A stretch of DNA of 64,000 nucleotides, from NCBI GenBank assembly GCA_029055345.1, contig JAIDDJ010000038.1, positions 1 to 64,000 of the forward strand. Reading direction: 5' to 3'. Shown here piece by piece: positions 30,478 to 40,300 of this stretch. The position numbers and the translations under genes were made by a program. The notes below the pieces were generated by a model. It worked only from the letters and a program-made list of their open reading frames with translations, had not been told where the DNA came from and made no database searches. This stretch comes from Muribaculaceae bacterium (GTDB lineage: Bacteria > Bacteroidota > Bacteroidia > Bacteroidales > Muribaculaceae). Numbering within the stretch: the first letter of the stretch is position 1; each line of letters opens with the position of its first letter.

Positions 30478-30904
30478 ATTCTTGGGATATCCTTAGCGTT
30501 TTTTGAAACGCGCTTATATTTTTTCTAACGGGGTCTTTAACACGCAAAATTAATAAAATTTTTTCACTCTGGAAAATTTAACATCACTTCTGCTCAAAAA
30601 TTTTTATGAGATGGCCTATTTTGCATCAGTGAATATGAATTCGGGGGGGAACTCCACTCTTCCCGGGATGGAAAGATTGGAATGCCTCAGAGAGGAATGA
30701 TTCGTGTCCGGAATGTAATGACAATGTTTAGCGGCAACTCTCACGAGCTGCCGCCGTCCCGGCAGCTGCAGCTGCCTCATCTTAACTTAATGAACAAAAA
30801 TCTATCTTCTAACTATCGTCTTAACCCCTTTCTGAGGGCCTTTGTTTTTGATTTTCGTTCCCTTTTAACGTCCTTTAACAGTATTAATACTGCATCTGTT
30901 AATT

Positions 30905-32806
30905 TTAACTCAATATCCCGGCAAGTTTCTGATTAGCCTTGATGGTTCTCTTAATGTCCCTGTCTATTCGTCGAGCGTACGGCAGCGACAAAAGATAGAA
31001 AATAACTCCTATGGGGAAGAACCATTTCATAACGGAACTTATCTTTTCCGATTTGAAGGGCCGCAGTATCCACAGGGATTTGACCACCGGGTAATCGTTG
31101 AGCGCATCTATTACCTTTATGTCGCGGGTGTCCGACAGATACTCCACAAGGCGTTCCACTCCATCGCCTATCCTGTCAATAGGCTCTGCCGAGTATGTGG
31201 CCGCCCAATAGGCTGAATATCCGGCACGGGTCTTATGAGTCCGAACCCAGCTTAATGCTTCATATTGGAGGCTCTCTATCATACCCAAGGCCTTACCGCT
31301 GTTCACATCGTTTATCACAACTTCCTTGCTTGTGACGTGGCGGTGCTCCGGAAGTCCGAGTCGGCGACGCAGCCATTCTTTGTATAGGTCGCCGTTGAAT
31401 ACAGCCGAGTCATTCATCGCCTTGTAGGTCACGAAGATGCCCAGCGGGAGGAGTATGAATGTCGACAGCCACATGCCGCACCAGACTATCCAATGCCCGT
31501 CGCGCGCAAGCTTGTAGCCGGTATTGTCTATGATGTAATACACCAGGAAGAGAAGCACGGAAATCACAAGTGGCGTTCCCAACCCTCCTTTTCGGATGAT
31601 GGCGCCGAGAGGTGCTCCGATGAAGAGGAAGATGATGCAGGCCACCGATAGGGTGAATTTCTTGATAAGCTCTATTTCATGACGGCGGAGTCGCCATTTC
31701 TCGTCATGAACCTGCAATGCTCTGAACTCCATTTCGCTGCGCTTGTTCTGGAGCATGCGCCCGGCACTGCTGAACAATCGTTCGCTCTCGGATGAGGGTA
31801 GCGACTGAAGCAATGAATCCAGATTCAATGGCGCGATTGCAGGAGCCTTGGTTTCTGTTTTCGCCGAAAGGTTGGAGGGCTTTTCTTGGTCTGCCATATC
31901 AATCCGCCCGCTCACACGGTTCTTGGCCGTCACTGCTTCCGCAGCTCGTCCCAAGGAATCTATCCTGACATTGAGAGAGTCAATGGTCTGCCGAAGCTCT
32001 GTTATGTTCTTGCCAACATATTGATTACGCATGCCCCCTTCGTCCAGTCGGTTGAAATTGGCATCAAACGGTATCAACACCTCTTTGTCTTGAAATGTCT
32101 CCCGGCGAAACGGAACATTTCGGTCGCCGTAACGTTGCTCGCGCAGATTCTCGAATTGCTCTCCTTTGTATAGATGCAGATAGAGGTATCGCATGTCGGG
32201 AGTGAAGGCAAGCCTTGCTGAATCTGATAACAGTATTGTCGAATTGTCTCCTCCCTTCGATACATCGTATATCATGACATCCCGAAGCATTCCGGTCTCC
32301 TTGTCTTTCGACTTTACATATAAGTTATACCCCGGAATCTGATCATAGAACGTTCCCTCGGGAATTTCCAGTTCCGGTGATTTCTGGCGCGCGGAGAAGA
32401 GCAGGGTCCACATCTTTACCTGAGCCTTTGGCAACACATCGTTCTGGAAAAAAAAGGCCCCTACGGCTATCATCGAGATGAAGATTATCAGAGGGCTCAT
32501 TGTCTTTACAAGCGATACGCCGGAGGCCTTGATAGCGGTCAGCTCCGACCGCTCTCCAAGATTGCCGAAGGTCATAAGGCTTGCCAGCAGTATGGCAAGC
32601 GGCAAAGCCATAGGTACCATGCTGAGCGCGGCATAGAAAAATAACTCCGCCAGTAAGCCGGGCGATAGTCCTTTCCCTACGAGATCATCAATATATCGCC
32701 ATAGGAACTGCATGAGCACGATGAAGAGCACGATGAAGAATGTCATCGCGAACAACGGCAGAAAACTCTTTAAGATAAAGAAATATAAGCGTTTGACTAC
32801 TCTCAT
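30905..32806 (-). CDS. LptF/LptG family permease (YjgP/YjgQ)
   Basis: 633 aa; N-terminal FLPLFAMTFFIVLFIVLMQFLWRYIDDLVGKG and LGERSELTAIKASGVS. Confidence 0.92.
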   Translation of the reverse strand: MRVVKRLYFFILKSFLPLFAMTFFIVLFIVLMQFLWRYIDDLVGKGLSPGLLAELFFYAALSMVPMALPLAILLASLMTFGNLGERSELTAIKASGVSLVKTMSPLIIFISMIAVGAFFFQNDVLPKAQVKMWTLLFSARQKSPELEIPEGTFYDQIPGYNLYVKSKDKETGMLRDVMIYDVSKGGDNSTILLSDSARLAFTPDMRYLYLHLYKGEQFENLREQRYGDRNVPFRRETFQDKEVLIPFDANFNRLDEGGMRNQYVGKNITELRQTIDSLNVRIDSLGRAAEAVTAKNRVSGRIDMADQEKPSNLSAKTETKAPAIAPLNLDSLLQSLPSSESERLFSSAGRMLQNKRSEMEFRALQVHDEKWRLRRHEIELIKKFTLSVACIIFLFIGAPLGAIIRKGGLGTPLVISVLLFLVYYIIDNTGYKLARDGHWIVWCGMWLSTFILLPLGIFVTYKAMNDSAVFNGDLYKEWLRRRLGLPEHRHVTSKEVVINDVNSGKALGMIESLQYEALSWVRTHKTRAGYSAYWAATYSAEPIDRIGDGVERLVEYLSDTRDIKVIDALNDYPVVKSLWILRPFKSEKISSVMKWFFPIGVIFYLLSLPYARRIDRDIKRTIKANQKLAGILS

Positions 32807-32977
32807 GCAGCTTCTTGCGCCCTTTTGTTTTAGGATCGCTTCAAAGTTTCGGGCTGTAAAGTTAGGAATTTTTAGTCAGACAAAGAAATTTTTATTAACT
32901 TTACGTCTGAATTGCATCATCCGGCTTTGCTCCGGATGAATATCCGTGTCTATAATGTTTAATACCATTCATACACT

Positions 32978-33979
32978 ATGAAACTTTTTGAAAGACTTAC
33001 GAAGCGCGCGCAAGAGAACAAGCGCCGTCTCGTGCTCCCCGAATCTTTGGAGCCCCGCACTCTTCAGGCTGCCAACCGCGTTATAGAATCTGAAATCGCT
33101 GATGTCACTTTCATCGGCCGTAAGGATGAGGTGCTCGCGAAGGCTTTTGAACTTGGCCTGCAGCATATCGAGAAAGCCAATTTCATCGATGCCGATGATA
33201 TGGAGTTCACCGAGCCCTATGCTGAACTGTTCAAAAAGCTCCGTGAGAAAAAAGGAGTTTCGCTTGAGCAGGCTCGTGAGATTGTCCGGAATCCCCTGTA
33301 TCTCGGTTGCCTTATGATTAAGAGAGGAGATGCCGATGCGATGGTCGCCGGTGCCCTTTCTCCTACTTCCCACGTGCTGAGGGCTGCTTTCCAGGTGCTG
33401 AAGACAAAGCCCGGCATTTCAGTGGTCAGCGGGGCGTTCATTATGCTCCTCCCTGAGAATTGTCCGTTCGGGGATAACGATATGCTCGTCTTCGCCGACT
33501 GTGCAGTTGTCCCTGACCCCACTGCCGAGGAACTCGCTCAGATTGCTGTTGAGACTGCTAAGACCACCCGTAATATTGCCGGCCTCGAGCCGAAGGTGGC
33601 CATGTGTTCGTTCTCTACCAAGGGTAGTGCTTCGAATGAGCGCGTTGATAAGGTCATTGAGGCTACCAAACTTGCTCATGAACTTGATCCTTCTCTCCTC
33701 CTTGACGGTGAGTTGCAGGCTGATGCGGCAATCGTTCCCAATGTTGGCGCGATGAAGGCCCCCGGAAGCCCGGTTGCAGGTCATGCAAACACTCTTATTT
33801 TCCCTTCGCTCGAAGTGGGTAACATCGCTTACAAACTCGTTCAGCGCCTTGCCGGAGCCGGTGCGGTCGGTCCTATCCTTCAGGGTCTCGCTGCTCCCGT
33901 CAACGACCTCTCCCGCGGAGCTACGGTCGATGATATTGTCAACACGATTATCGTTACCTGCAACCAGGCTATTAATTAA
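32978..33979 (+). CDS. pta: Phosphate acetyltransferase
   Basis: 333 aa; DGELQADAAIVPNVGAMKAPGSPVAGHANTLIFPSLEVGNIAYKL. Confidence 0.97.
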   Translation: MKLFERLTKRAQENKRRLVLPESLEPRTLQAANRVIESEIADVTFIGRKDEVLAKAFELGLQHIEKANFIDADDMEFTEPYAELFKKLREKKGVSLEQAREIVRNPLYLGCLMIKRGDADAMVAGALSPTSHVLRAAFQVLKTKPGISVVSGAFIMLLPENCPFGDNDMLVFADCAVVPDPTAEELAQIAVETAKTTRNIAGLEPKVAMCSFSTKGSASNERVDKVIEATKLAHELDPSLLLDGELQADAAIVPNVGAMKAPGSPVAGHANTLIFPSLEVGNIAYKLVQRLAGAGAVGPILQGLAAPVNDLSRGATVDDIVNTIIVTCNQAIN

Positions 33980-34042
33980 TATCTTGACTTTATCACGAAT
34001 TTTATTGAATGAGGTCTAAGATAAATTCTAAAATAATTTGGC

Positions 34043-35245
34043 ATGAAGATATTAGTGCTCAACAACGGAAGTTCTTCCGTAAAATACAAGCTTATTGACA
34101 GCTGCACGAAGGAAGTCCTCGCCGAAGGTGGCGTAGAAAAAATCGGTCTTCCCGACTCTTTCCTTAAATTCAAGCTCCCTGATGGTTCCAAAGAGACTGT
34201 CACCGTGGAAATGCCCGACCATAAGGAGGCTATCCGTCAGGTGTTCAAAGTCCTGACCGATCCTGAAAAAGGCGTTATCAAGAACCTTGATGAAATTGAC
34301 GCCGTCGGACATCGTGTGGTCCACGGTATGGATTATTTCAACAAGTCCGTTCTTATCACTCCGCAGGTAATAGAGAAAGTGAAGGAATGCTATCCCGTTG
34401 CTCCGCTTCATAATCCCGCGAATATCATCGGAATTGAGGCAATCCTCGACCTTCTACCGGGGAAACCACAGGTAGGTGTGTTTGATACGGCATTCCACCA
34501 GTCAATGCCGGCAAAGGCCTATATGTATGCCCTCCCATATGAAGATTATGAGAAATATGGTATCCGTCGGTATGGATTCCATGGCACAAGTCATAGATAT
34601 GTCGCTCAGCGCGCCTGCGAGTTTCTCGGTCGCGATCCGAAGCATACGAAGATGATTACTTGTCACGTGGGTAACGGTGGAAGTATCACAGCCGTTCTCG
34701 ATGGTAAGAGCATCGACACGTCCATGGGACTGACTCCCACCGAGGGCCTTATGATGGGCACGCGTGTAGGCGATGTTGACCCGGGTGCCCTCGTCTATCT
34801 CATGGAGCGCACAGGCATGGATGCGCAGGCTCTTTCAAAGGTTATCAACAAGCAGAGCGGTGTCCTGGGCATCAGCGGTATCTCCAATGATATGCGCGAT
34901 ATCGAGGCGGCAATAGAGCGCGGCGATGAACGCGCCAAGCTCGCGATGGATATGTATGACTACCGTATCCTTAAATATATAGGTGCATATGCTGCTGTGC
35001 TCGATGGCGTTGACGTCATCGTTTTCACCGGTGGTGTAGGGGAGAACCAGACTGGCACACGCGAAAGAATCTGCCGTCATCTCAGTTATCTCGGAGTAGA
35101 GTTAGACCCGGAGGCCAATAAGGTGCGCGGTCAAGAAATCATCATCACGAAACCCGAATCGAAAGTGACCGTTTGTGTTATCCCGACCGATGAGGAGTTG
35201 ATGATTGCTCAGGATACGGCTGAAATTGTTGGCGACCGATGCTGA
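34043..35245 (+). CDS. ackA: Acetate kinase
   Basis: 400 aa; LVLNNGSSSVKYKL, FHGTSHRYV, FTGGVGENQ. Confidence 0.98.
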   Translation: MKILVLNNGSSSVKYKLIDSCTKEVLAEGGVEKIGLPDSFLKFKLPDGSKETVTVEMPDHKEAIRQVFKVLTDPEKGVIKNLDEIDAVGHRVVHGMDYFNKSVLITPQVIEKVKECYPVAPLHNPANIIGIEAILDLLPGKPQVGVFDTAFHQSMPAKAYMYALPYEDYEKYGIRRYGFHGTSHRYVAQRACEFLGRDPKHTKMITCHVGNGGSITAVLDGKSIDTSMGLTPTEGLMMGTRVGDVDPGALVYLMERTGMDAQALSKVINKQSGVLGISGISNDMRDIEAAIERGDERAKLAMDMYDYRILKYIGAYAAVLDGVDVIVFTGGVGENQTGTRERICRHLSYLGVELDPEANKVRGQEIIITKPESKVTVCVIPTDEELMIAQDTAEIVGDRC

Positions 35246-36090
35246 GTGCTGTCGTTTGGAACGCCGATCCGGTGTTTTTCTCAATCGGCCCTCTGGCTGT
35301 AAGATGGTATAGCCTCGCTTTTGCTGTCGGCTTCATTATCGGTTACGATCTTGTGGCCCGTATGTTCAAGCACGAAGGTGCTCCCGAGAAATGGCTCGGG
35401 AGCCTCCTTGCATATACGCTGATCGCTACGGTGGTAGGTGCCCGCCTCGGCCATGTGTTCTTCTATGAATGGGACTATTATTCCGTTCATCCCGAAAAAA
35501 TCATCCGCATATGGGAAGGTGGCCTTGCAAGTCATGGCGGAACAATCGCACTTATTCTCGCCCTCTTCCTCTGGTCTTGGTTTGTCAGCAAAAAGCCGGC
35601 ATCCTGGGTCTTCGACAAGATGGTGATTGCCATTGCTTTTGTTGCAGGACTAATCCGGCTTGGCAACCTGATGAACAGTGAGATTTATGGCGGTCCGACC
35701 GACCTGCCGTGGGGATTCATATTCGTGCGCGACGGTCAGACGATGCCCGCCCATCCCACTCAGATCTATGAGGCCCTGTGCTATTTCATACTTTTCGGCC
35801 TCTTAATGTGGATGTATTGGAAGAAAAATGAAGAAGAGCGCCCATGGCTTATAACCGGCATATTCTTCATCTGGGTGTTCGGCTCCCGGTTCCTAATCGA
35901 ATACGTAAAGAACGTGCAGGTTGGTTCCGAATACGAACTAATAGCCCGGTACGGAATGAATCTCGGCCAGCTGCTCAGCATACCCTTCATAATCTTAGGC
36001 ATAGTGCTGGTCATAGTGGCCTATACCCGTCCCCGCCAACACTTCACCTTCCCAAACAAATTCGCCGATACCCCCGCCAAAAAGAAATAA
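35239..36090 (+). CDS. lgt: Prolipoprotein diacylglyceryl transferase
   Basis: 283 aa; GLASHGGTIAL, RLGNLMNSEIYG, HPTQIYEAL; overlaps the ackA end by 7 bp. Confidence 0.96.
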   Translation: MLSAVVWNADPVFFSIGPLAVRWYSLAFAVGFIIGYDLVARMFKHEGAPEKWLGSLLAYTLIATVVGARLGHVFFYEWDYYSVHPEKIIRIWEGGLASHGGTIALILALFLWSWFVSKKPASWVFDKMVIAIAFVAGLIRLGNLMNSEIYGGPTDLPWGFIFVRDGQTMPAHPTQIYEALCYFILFGLLMWMYWKKNEEERPWLITGIFFIWVFGSRFLIEYVKNVQVGSEYELIARYGMNLGQLLSIPFIILGIVLVIVAYTRPRQHFTFPNKFADTPAKKK

Positions 36091-36126
36091 CCCAAGACCC
36101 AAAGGAATAACCCCGGCCCAATCCAT

Positions 36127-36177
36127 AAGGAGGAGTTGCGTATTGACCCAAAATTAATACGCAACTCCTCCTATTTT
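36127..36177 (+). terminator. Strong terminator after lgt
   Basis: AGGAGGAGTTGCGTATT...AATACGCAACTCCTCCTATTTTT, ~17-bp stem. Confidence 0.85.
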
Positions 36178-36285
36178 TAGAACGATATATTGTAGCGAGA
36201 GATACTAATTAATCTTAAGTTGTCTAAATCAATTGTCAAAATTAATTTTAATAATATCAATTATTAAAATTTTTTATTAACTTTG

Positions 36286-36602
36286 CAATTGCTCACGCCA
36301 ATAATGGAATTCATTGTAATTCCGGTTGGGCTGGGCGTAACATATAAAGCGGATATCAAACGCTTGTTCTTGGCTGTCTCAGAAATGTGGCAATTTCAGA
36401 TTCACAAGTCAAGGATTAGCAATGATGGATGCTCATGGGTATGTAGCAGAACCACCAGTTTATCTTGCTAAAAGGTAAGATTAGGTGGGATTATCTACAT
36501 ATTGGCGTGAGGTCATCGTTGCTTGTTCTACTTGTGAAGAAGGCGATGCCACATGCCAGAGACAGCGGGACGAGCAACAGATATGGCTCTCACGCTTTTT
36601 TT
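36286..36602 (+). ncRNA. Structured RNA candidate, locus B
   Basis: TAACTTTG promoter motif (36278-36285); hairpin GGAATTcattgtAATTCC; CTTGGC/GTCAAG (36369-36374/36408-36413); terminal helix GCGTGAG/CTCACGC (36505-36511/36588-36594) enclosing an 11-bp helix GTTGCTTGTTC/GGACGAGCAAC, then a T8 tract; same layout as locus A. Confidence 0.65.
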
Positions 36603-36663
36603 GTATAACACCAAAATCAGAGAATTTACATGAGAGCCTGTGTAATGCAATGTATTAAATAAT

Positions 36664-37320
36664 ATGAATCTTCTTCAAGGCTCTTCTCTTTATGATTCAT
36701 TAAATAGATTGACCATTGGTTTCTTAATATCCTTATTATTATTTGGAATTGGGGATATCAGTGCATCTAAATTTGATACCTTAATAATGAAAATTCTTTT
36801 TACCATCGGGTGTTTCATAATTGGGGTTTTCTTTTCATTTCTTATTGATAAGATAGCAGAATGTAGACAATTGGGATATTTTAATAAGATATTTTACAAG
36901 AATAACATAAATAAAATTAAGGAACTCTCTGTAGTTTTCAATATTGAGTTAGTTCCCGATAGAAATGAAACTCAATTAGAAGCTTATTGGGGAAGATACT
37001 ATACTGTTCAAAAGGCTGGGTTATTAGGAAATGTTCCAGCCTTGGAAACACTCTCAGCCTTTCTACTTAATCTTAGTGGAGTAAGTATATTATATGTAAT
37101 AGTAGAAATCATTTATTTTATTTGGTATGGTTCCTTTTGTAATTGTAAATGCAGCTCTACTACTCCTTTACATAGTTTTAGCGTAGTAGTGTTATTAACT
37201 TCATCCATATTATTGATTCTGAGCAAGTATTGCCGTGATTACATTGAGGGAAAGATTTATCTGTCTATTATATCAGCATATAAATTTTTAATGTGCCAAA
37301 ATGATAAAAGAAGCAACTAA
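36664..37320 (+). CDS. Uncharacterised membrane protein
   Basis: 218 aa; two N-terminal and two C-terminal TM-like segments; immediately downstream of RNA locus B. Confidence 0.7.
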   Translation: MNLLQGSSLYDSLNRLTIGFLISLLLFGIGDISASKFDTLIMKILFTIGCFIIGVFFSFLIDKIAECRQLGYFNKIFYKNNINKIKELSVVFNIELVPDRNETQLEAYWGRYYTVQKAGLLGNVPALETLSAFLLNLSGVSILYVIVEIIYFIWYGSFCNCKCSSTTPLHSFSVVVLLTSSILLILSKYCRDYIEGKIYLSIISAYKFLMCQNDKRSN

Positions 37321-37341
37321 AATAATTAATAATAATATTTT

Positions 37342-40300
37342 ATGAATCATTTAACATCAAACATTTTTAAGCGATGGCTTGCTATGCTTTCGCTTATTGT
37401 CGGCATCTCGCTTGGAGCGAATGCCGCGAGCGTCAATATTGACGGATTGTACTACGAACTGAATTCTCCCAAAACCGGAGAAGCGACCTTAACTTATCAA
37501 AATACTACCACAAGCAACTATTCTTCACTTCCTGTATCAGTGGTAGTTCCAGAGAGAGTAACATACAACAATATGGGGTACGCTGTCACCACCATTGGTA
37601 AGTCTGCCTTTTCGGGTTGCAGTAAGTTGGAGAGTATTTCGATTCCTGGGAGTATAACCAAATTAGGAGTATTCTATCAAAGTGACAGCAATCCTAATTC
37701 TTCCTCATCAGATTATGAGTCAGTTTTTAAGGACTGTACATCACTAAAAAGAGTACGTTTTGAAGATGGGTGCTCATTTATTGACTTAGGCTTAACCTAT
37801 TATAAAAAGTACAGTACGACTATAGCCGGGGTGAATATCTACGGAAGAGGACTTTTTGCCGATTGCCCTCTCGAAGAAATATATATTGGGCGAAATATTC
37901 GATATAACGGTGGATGGAATGGACAACAGTTTGTAACAACTACGTCTCCTGACAGTTATTATGGTTACTCAGCCTTTTTCAATCAGACCAAATTGGAGAA
38001 GGTTACTATTGGACCTGAGGTAACAGCGTTGCCGGATTATCTATTCTATAAATGTCCGGTAATTAAGGATGTTAGCTTTGGAGAATCAATAACATCGGTT
38101 AGTAGCCATGCATTTGATGGATGCACTTCTTTGACTTCTGCAATGCTGCCTAATTCTGTTACCAACATTGGTTCATATTCTTTTAAGAATTGTACCTCTA
38201 TTCAGTCAGTATCGTTAGGACATGCAGTAAACATTGGTGAATATGCGTTTTATAATAATAGTAGCCTGAAGAATCTGACAATGTCACCAGATCTTCAAAC
38301 TGTAGGAGATTATGGATTTTATGGTACAACTAATTTAGAAGACATCTCTCTACCTCCTACACTAATTTCTATTGGGAATTATACATTTTCTTATTCCGGG
38401 ATTAATGATATCATCATTCCTTCCTCCGTCAATGAAATTGGCAATAATGCATTTCAATATTCCAAACTTCAATCGGCTAGATTTGGAGATGGATGGTCGT
38501 CAATTGGAAGTGCATGTTTTGCTAACAGTAGCCTTCAAAATGTTGTAATTGGAGATAAATTAATTAAGATTTCCTCAAATTGTTTTGAAGGGTGTACAAA
38601 TTTAAAAGATATCCATATCGGCTCAAATGTCACCACTATTGATAAGTCTGCTTTCTCGGGTTGCAGTAAGTTGGAGAGCATTTCGATTCCTGCGGGTGTA
38701 ACCCAATTAGGAGTATTCTATCATAGTGACAGCAATCCTAATTCTTCCTCATCAGATTATGAGTCAGTTTTTAAGGACTGTACATCACTAAAAAGAGTAC
38801 GTTTTGAAGATGGGTGCTCATTTATTGACTTAGGCTTAACCTATTATAAAAAGTACAGTACGACTATAGCCGGGGTGAATATCTACGGAAGAGGACTTTT
38901 TGCCGATTGCCCTCTCGAAGAAATATATATTGGGCGGAATATTCGATATAACGGTGGATGGAATGGACAACAGTTTGTAACAACTACGTCTCCTGACAGT
39001 TATTATGGTTATTCAGCCTTTTTCAATCAGACCAAATTGGAGAAGGTTACTATTGGGCCTGAGGTAACAGCATTGCCGGATTATCTATTCTATAAATGTC
39101 CCGATATCAAGGATATAATTGATCTTGCCACAACTCCCAATTCAGTAGGTTCAAATGTATTTCATTCATATTCTTCAACCTTATATTATCCCTTGGAATC
39201 TGAATCTAAGTACGCAGCTGCTGACGTATGGAAGCTTTTCGATAATAAGTATGGTATGTATTCCGAGGGAAATATGCTTTTCATTCCGACTGCTGCTTCC
39301 GAGGCGATGGTAACACTGTATCCCGGCTCAAGCCCGGAGACATTGGCTGTGCCTGCTACGATCAATAGTAACGGAACTCAACTGACTGTCACCAAGGTGA
39401 TGGATAAGGCATTTGAGGCATGCCCCGACTTGACTTTGGTTCAACTTCCGGCAACTTTGACAGAGATTGGAGAAGAAGCATTTGCACGAAATATAAAGCT
39501 ATCGTCAATAACATTCAACGGTCAGAAGGTTATTGGTAAAGGAGCATTTGCCGATTGTCCATCCATTACATCACTTACGCTACCGAATTCACTTGAAACA
39601 ATTGCTGACAGAGCTTTCAAGAACAATACCGGCATCACATCAGTATCGTTTGGTACAGGACTTAAAAATATAGAAAACGAGGCTTTTTATGGTTGTTCGG
39701 CACTTACAGCTGCCAGAATGCCTGAAATGCTTGATACGATCAAGCCATCAGCCTTTGAGAACTGCGTCAAGCTCACTTACGTATCTTTAGGCTCGAACTT
39801 GAAATGCCTCGGAAATCGTGCATTTTTCAACAATAAGGTACTTACAGAGATAGAAATTCCCGGAACAACTACTTCAATAGGTAGTCAGGCTTTTGAAAAT
39901 TGTACGAACCTTTCACTTGCCACACTAAACAACGGTATTGAAACCATTGGGGGCAACTGTTTCAAGAGTTGCGAATCTTTGATTACGATTTCTATTCCCG
40001 GCACAGTGAACAGTATCGGAGATAACAGTTTTGATGGCTGTACATCACTTTCCACACTTACATTCGCAGCCGGGGAAGAGGAGTTGTATATACCTTATTT
40101 CACCCATTCTCCGCTGAAGACATTAAGAATAGGCAGAAATCTGAAATATGCTTTCGGTGAGGATGCATCTCCCTTCAAGGATAAAGCCAGTCTTACAAGG
40201 GTTTCATTCACCGGTAATTTTGTGACTAATCTTTATAACAACCTATTAGATGGTTGTACGGGTATCGCAAGCATTTCTTTGCCTAATACATTGGAGTCAA

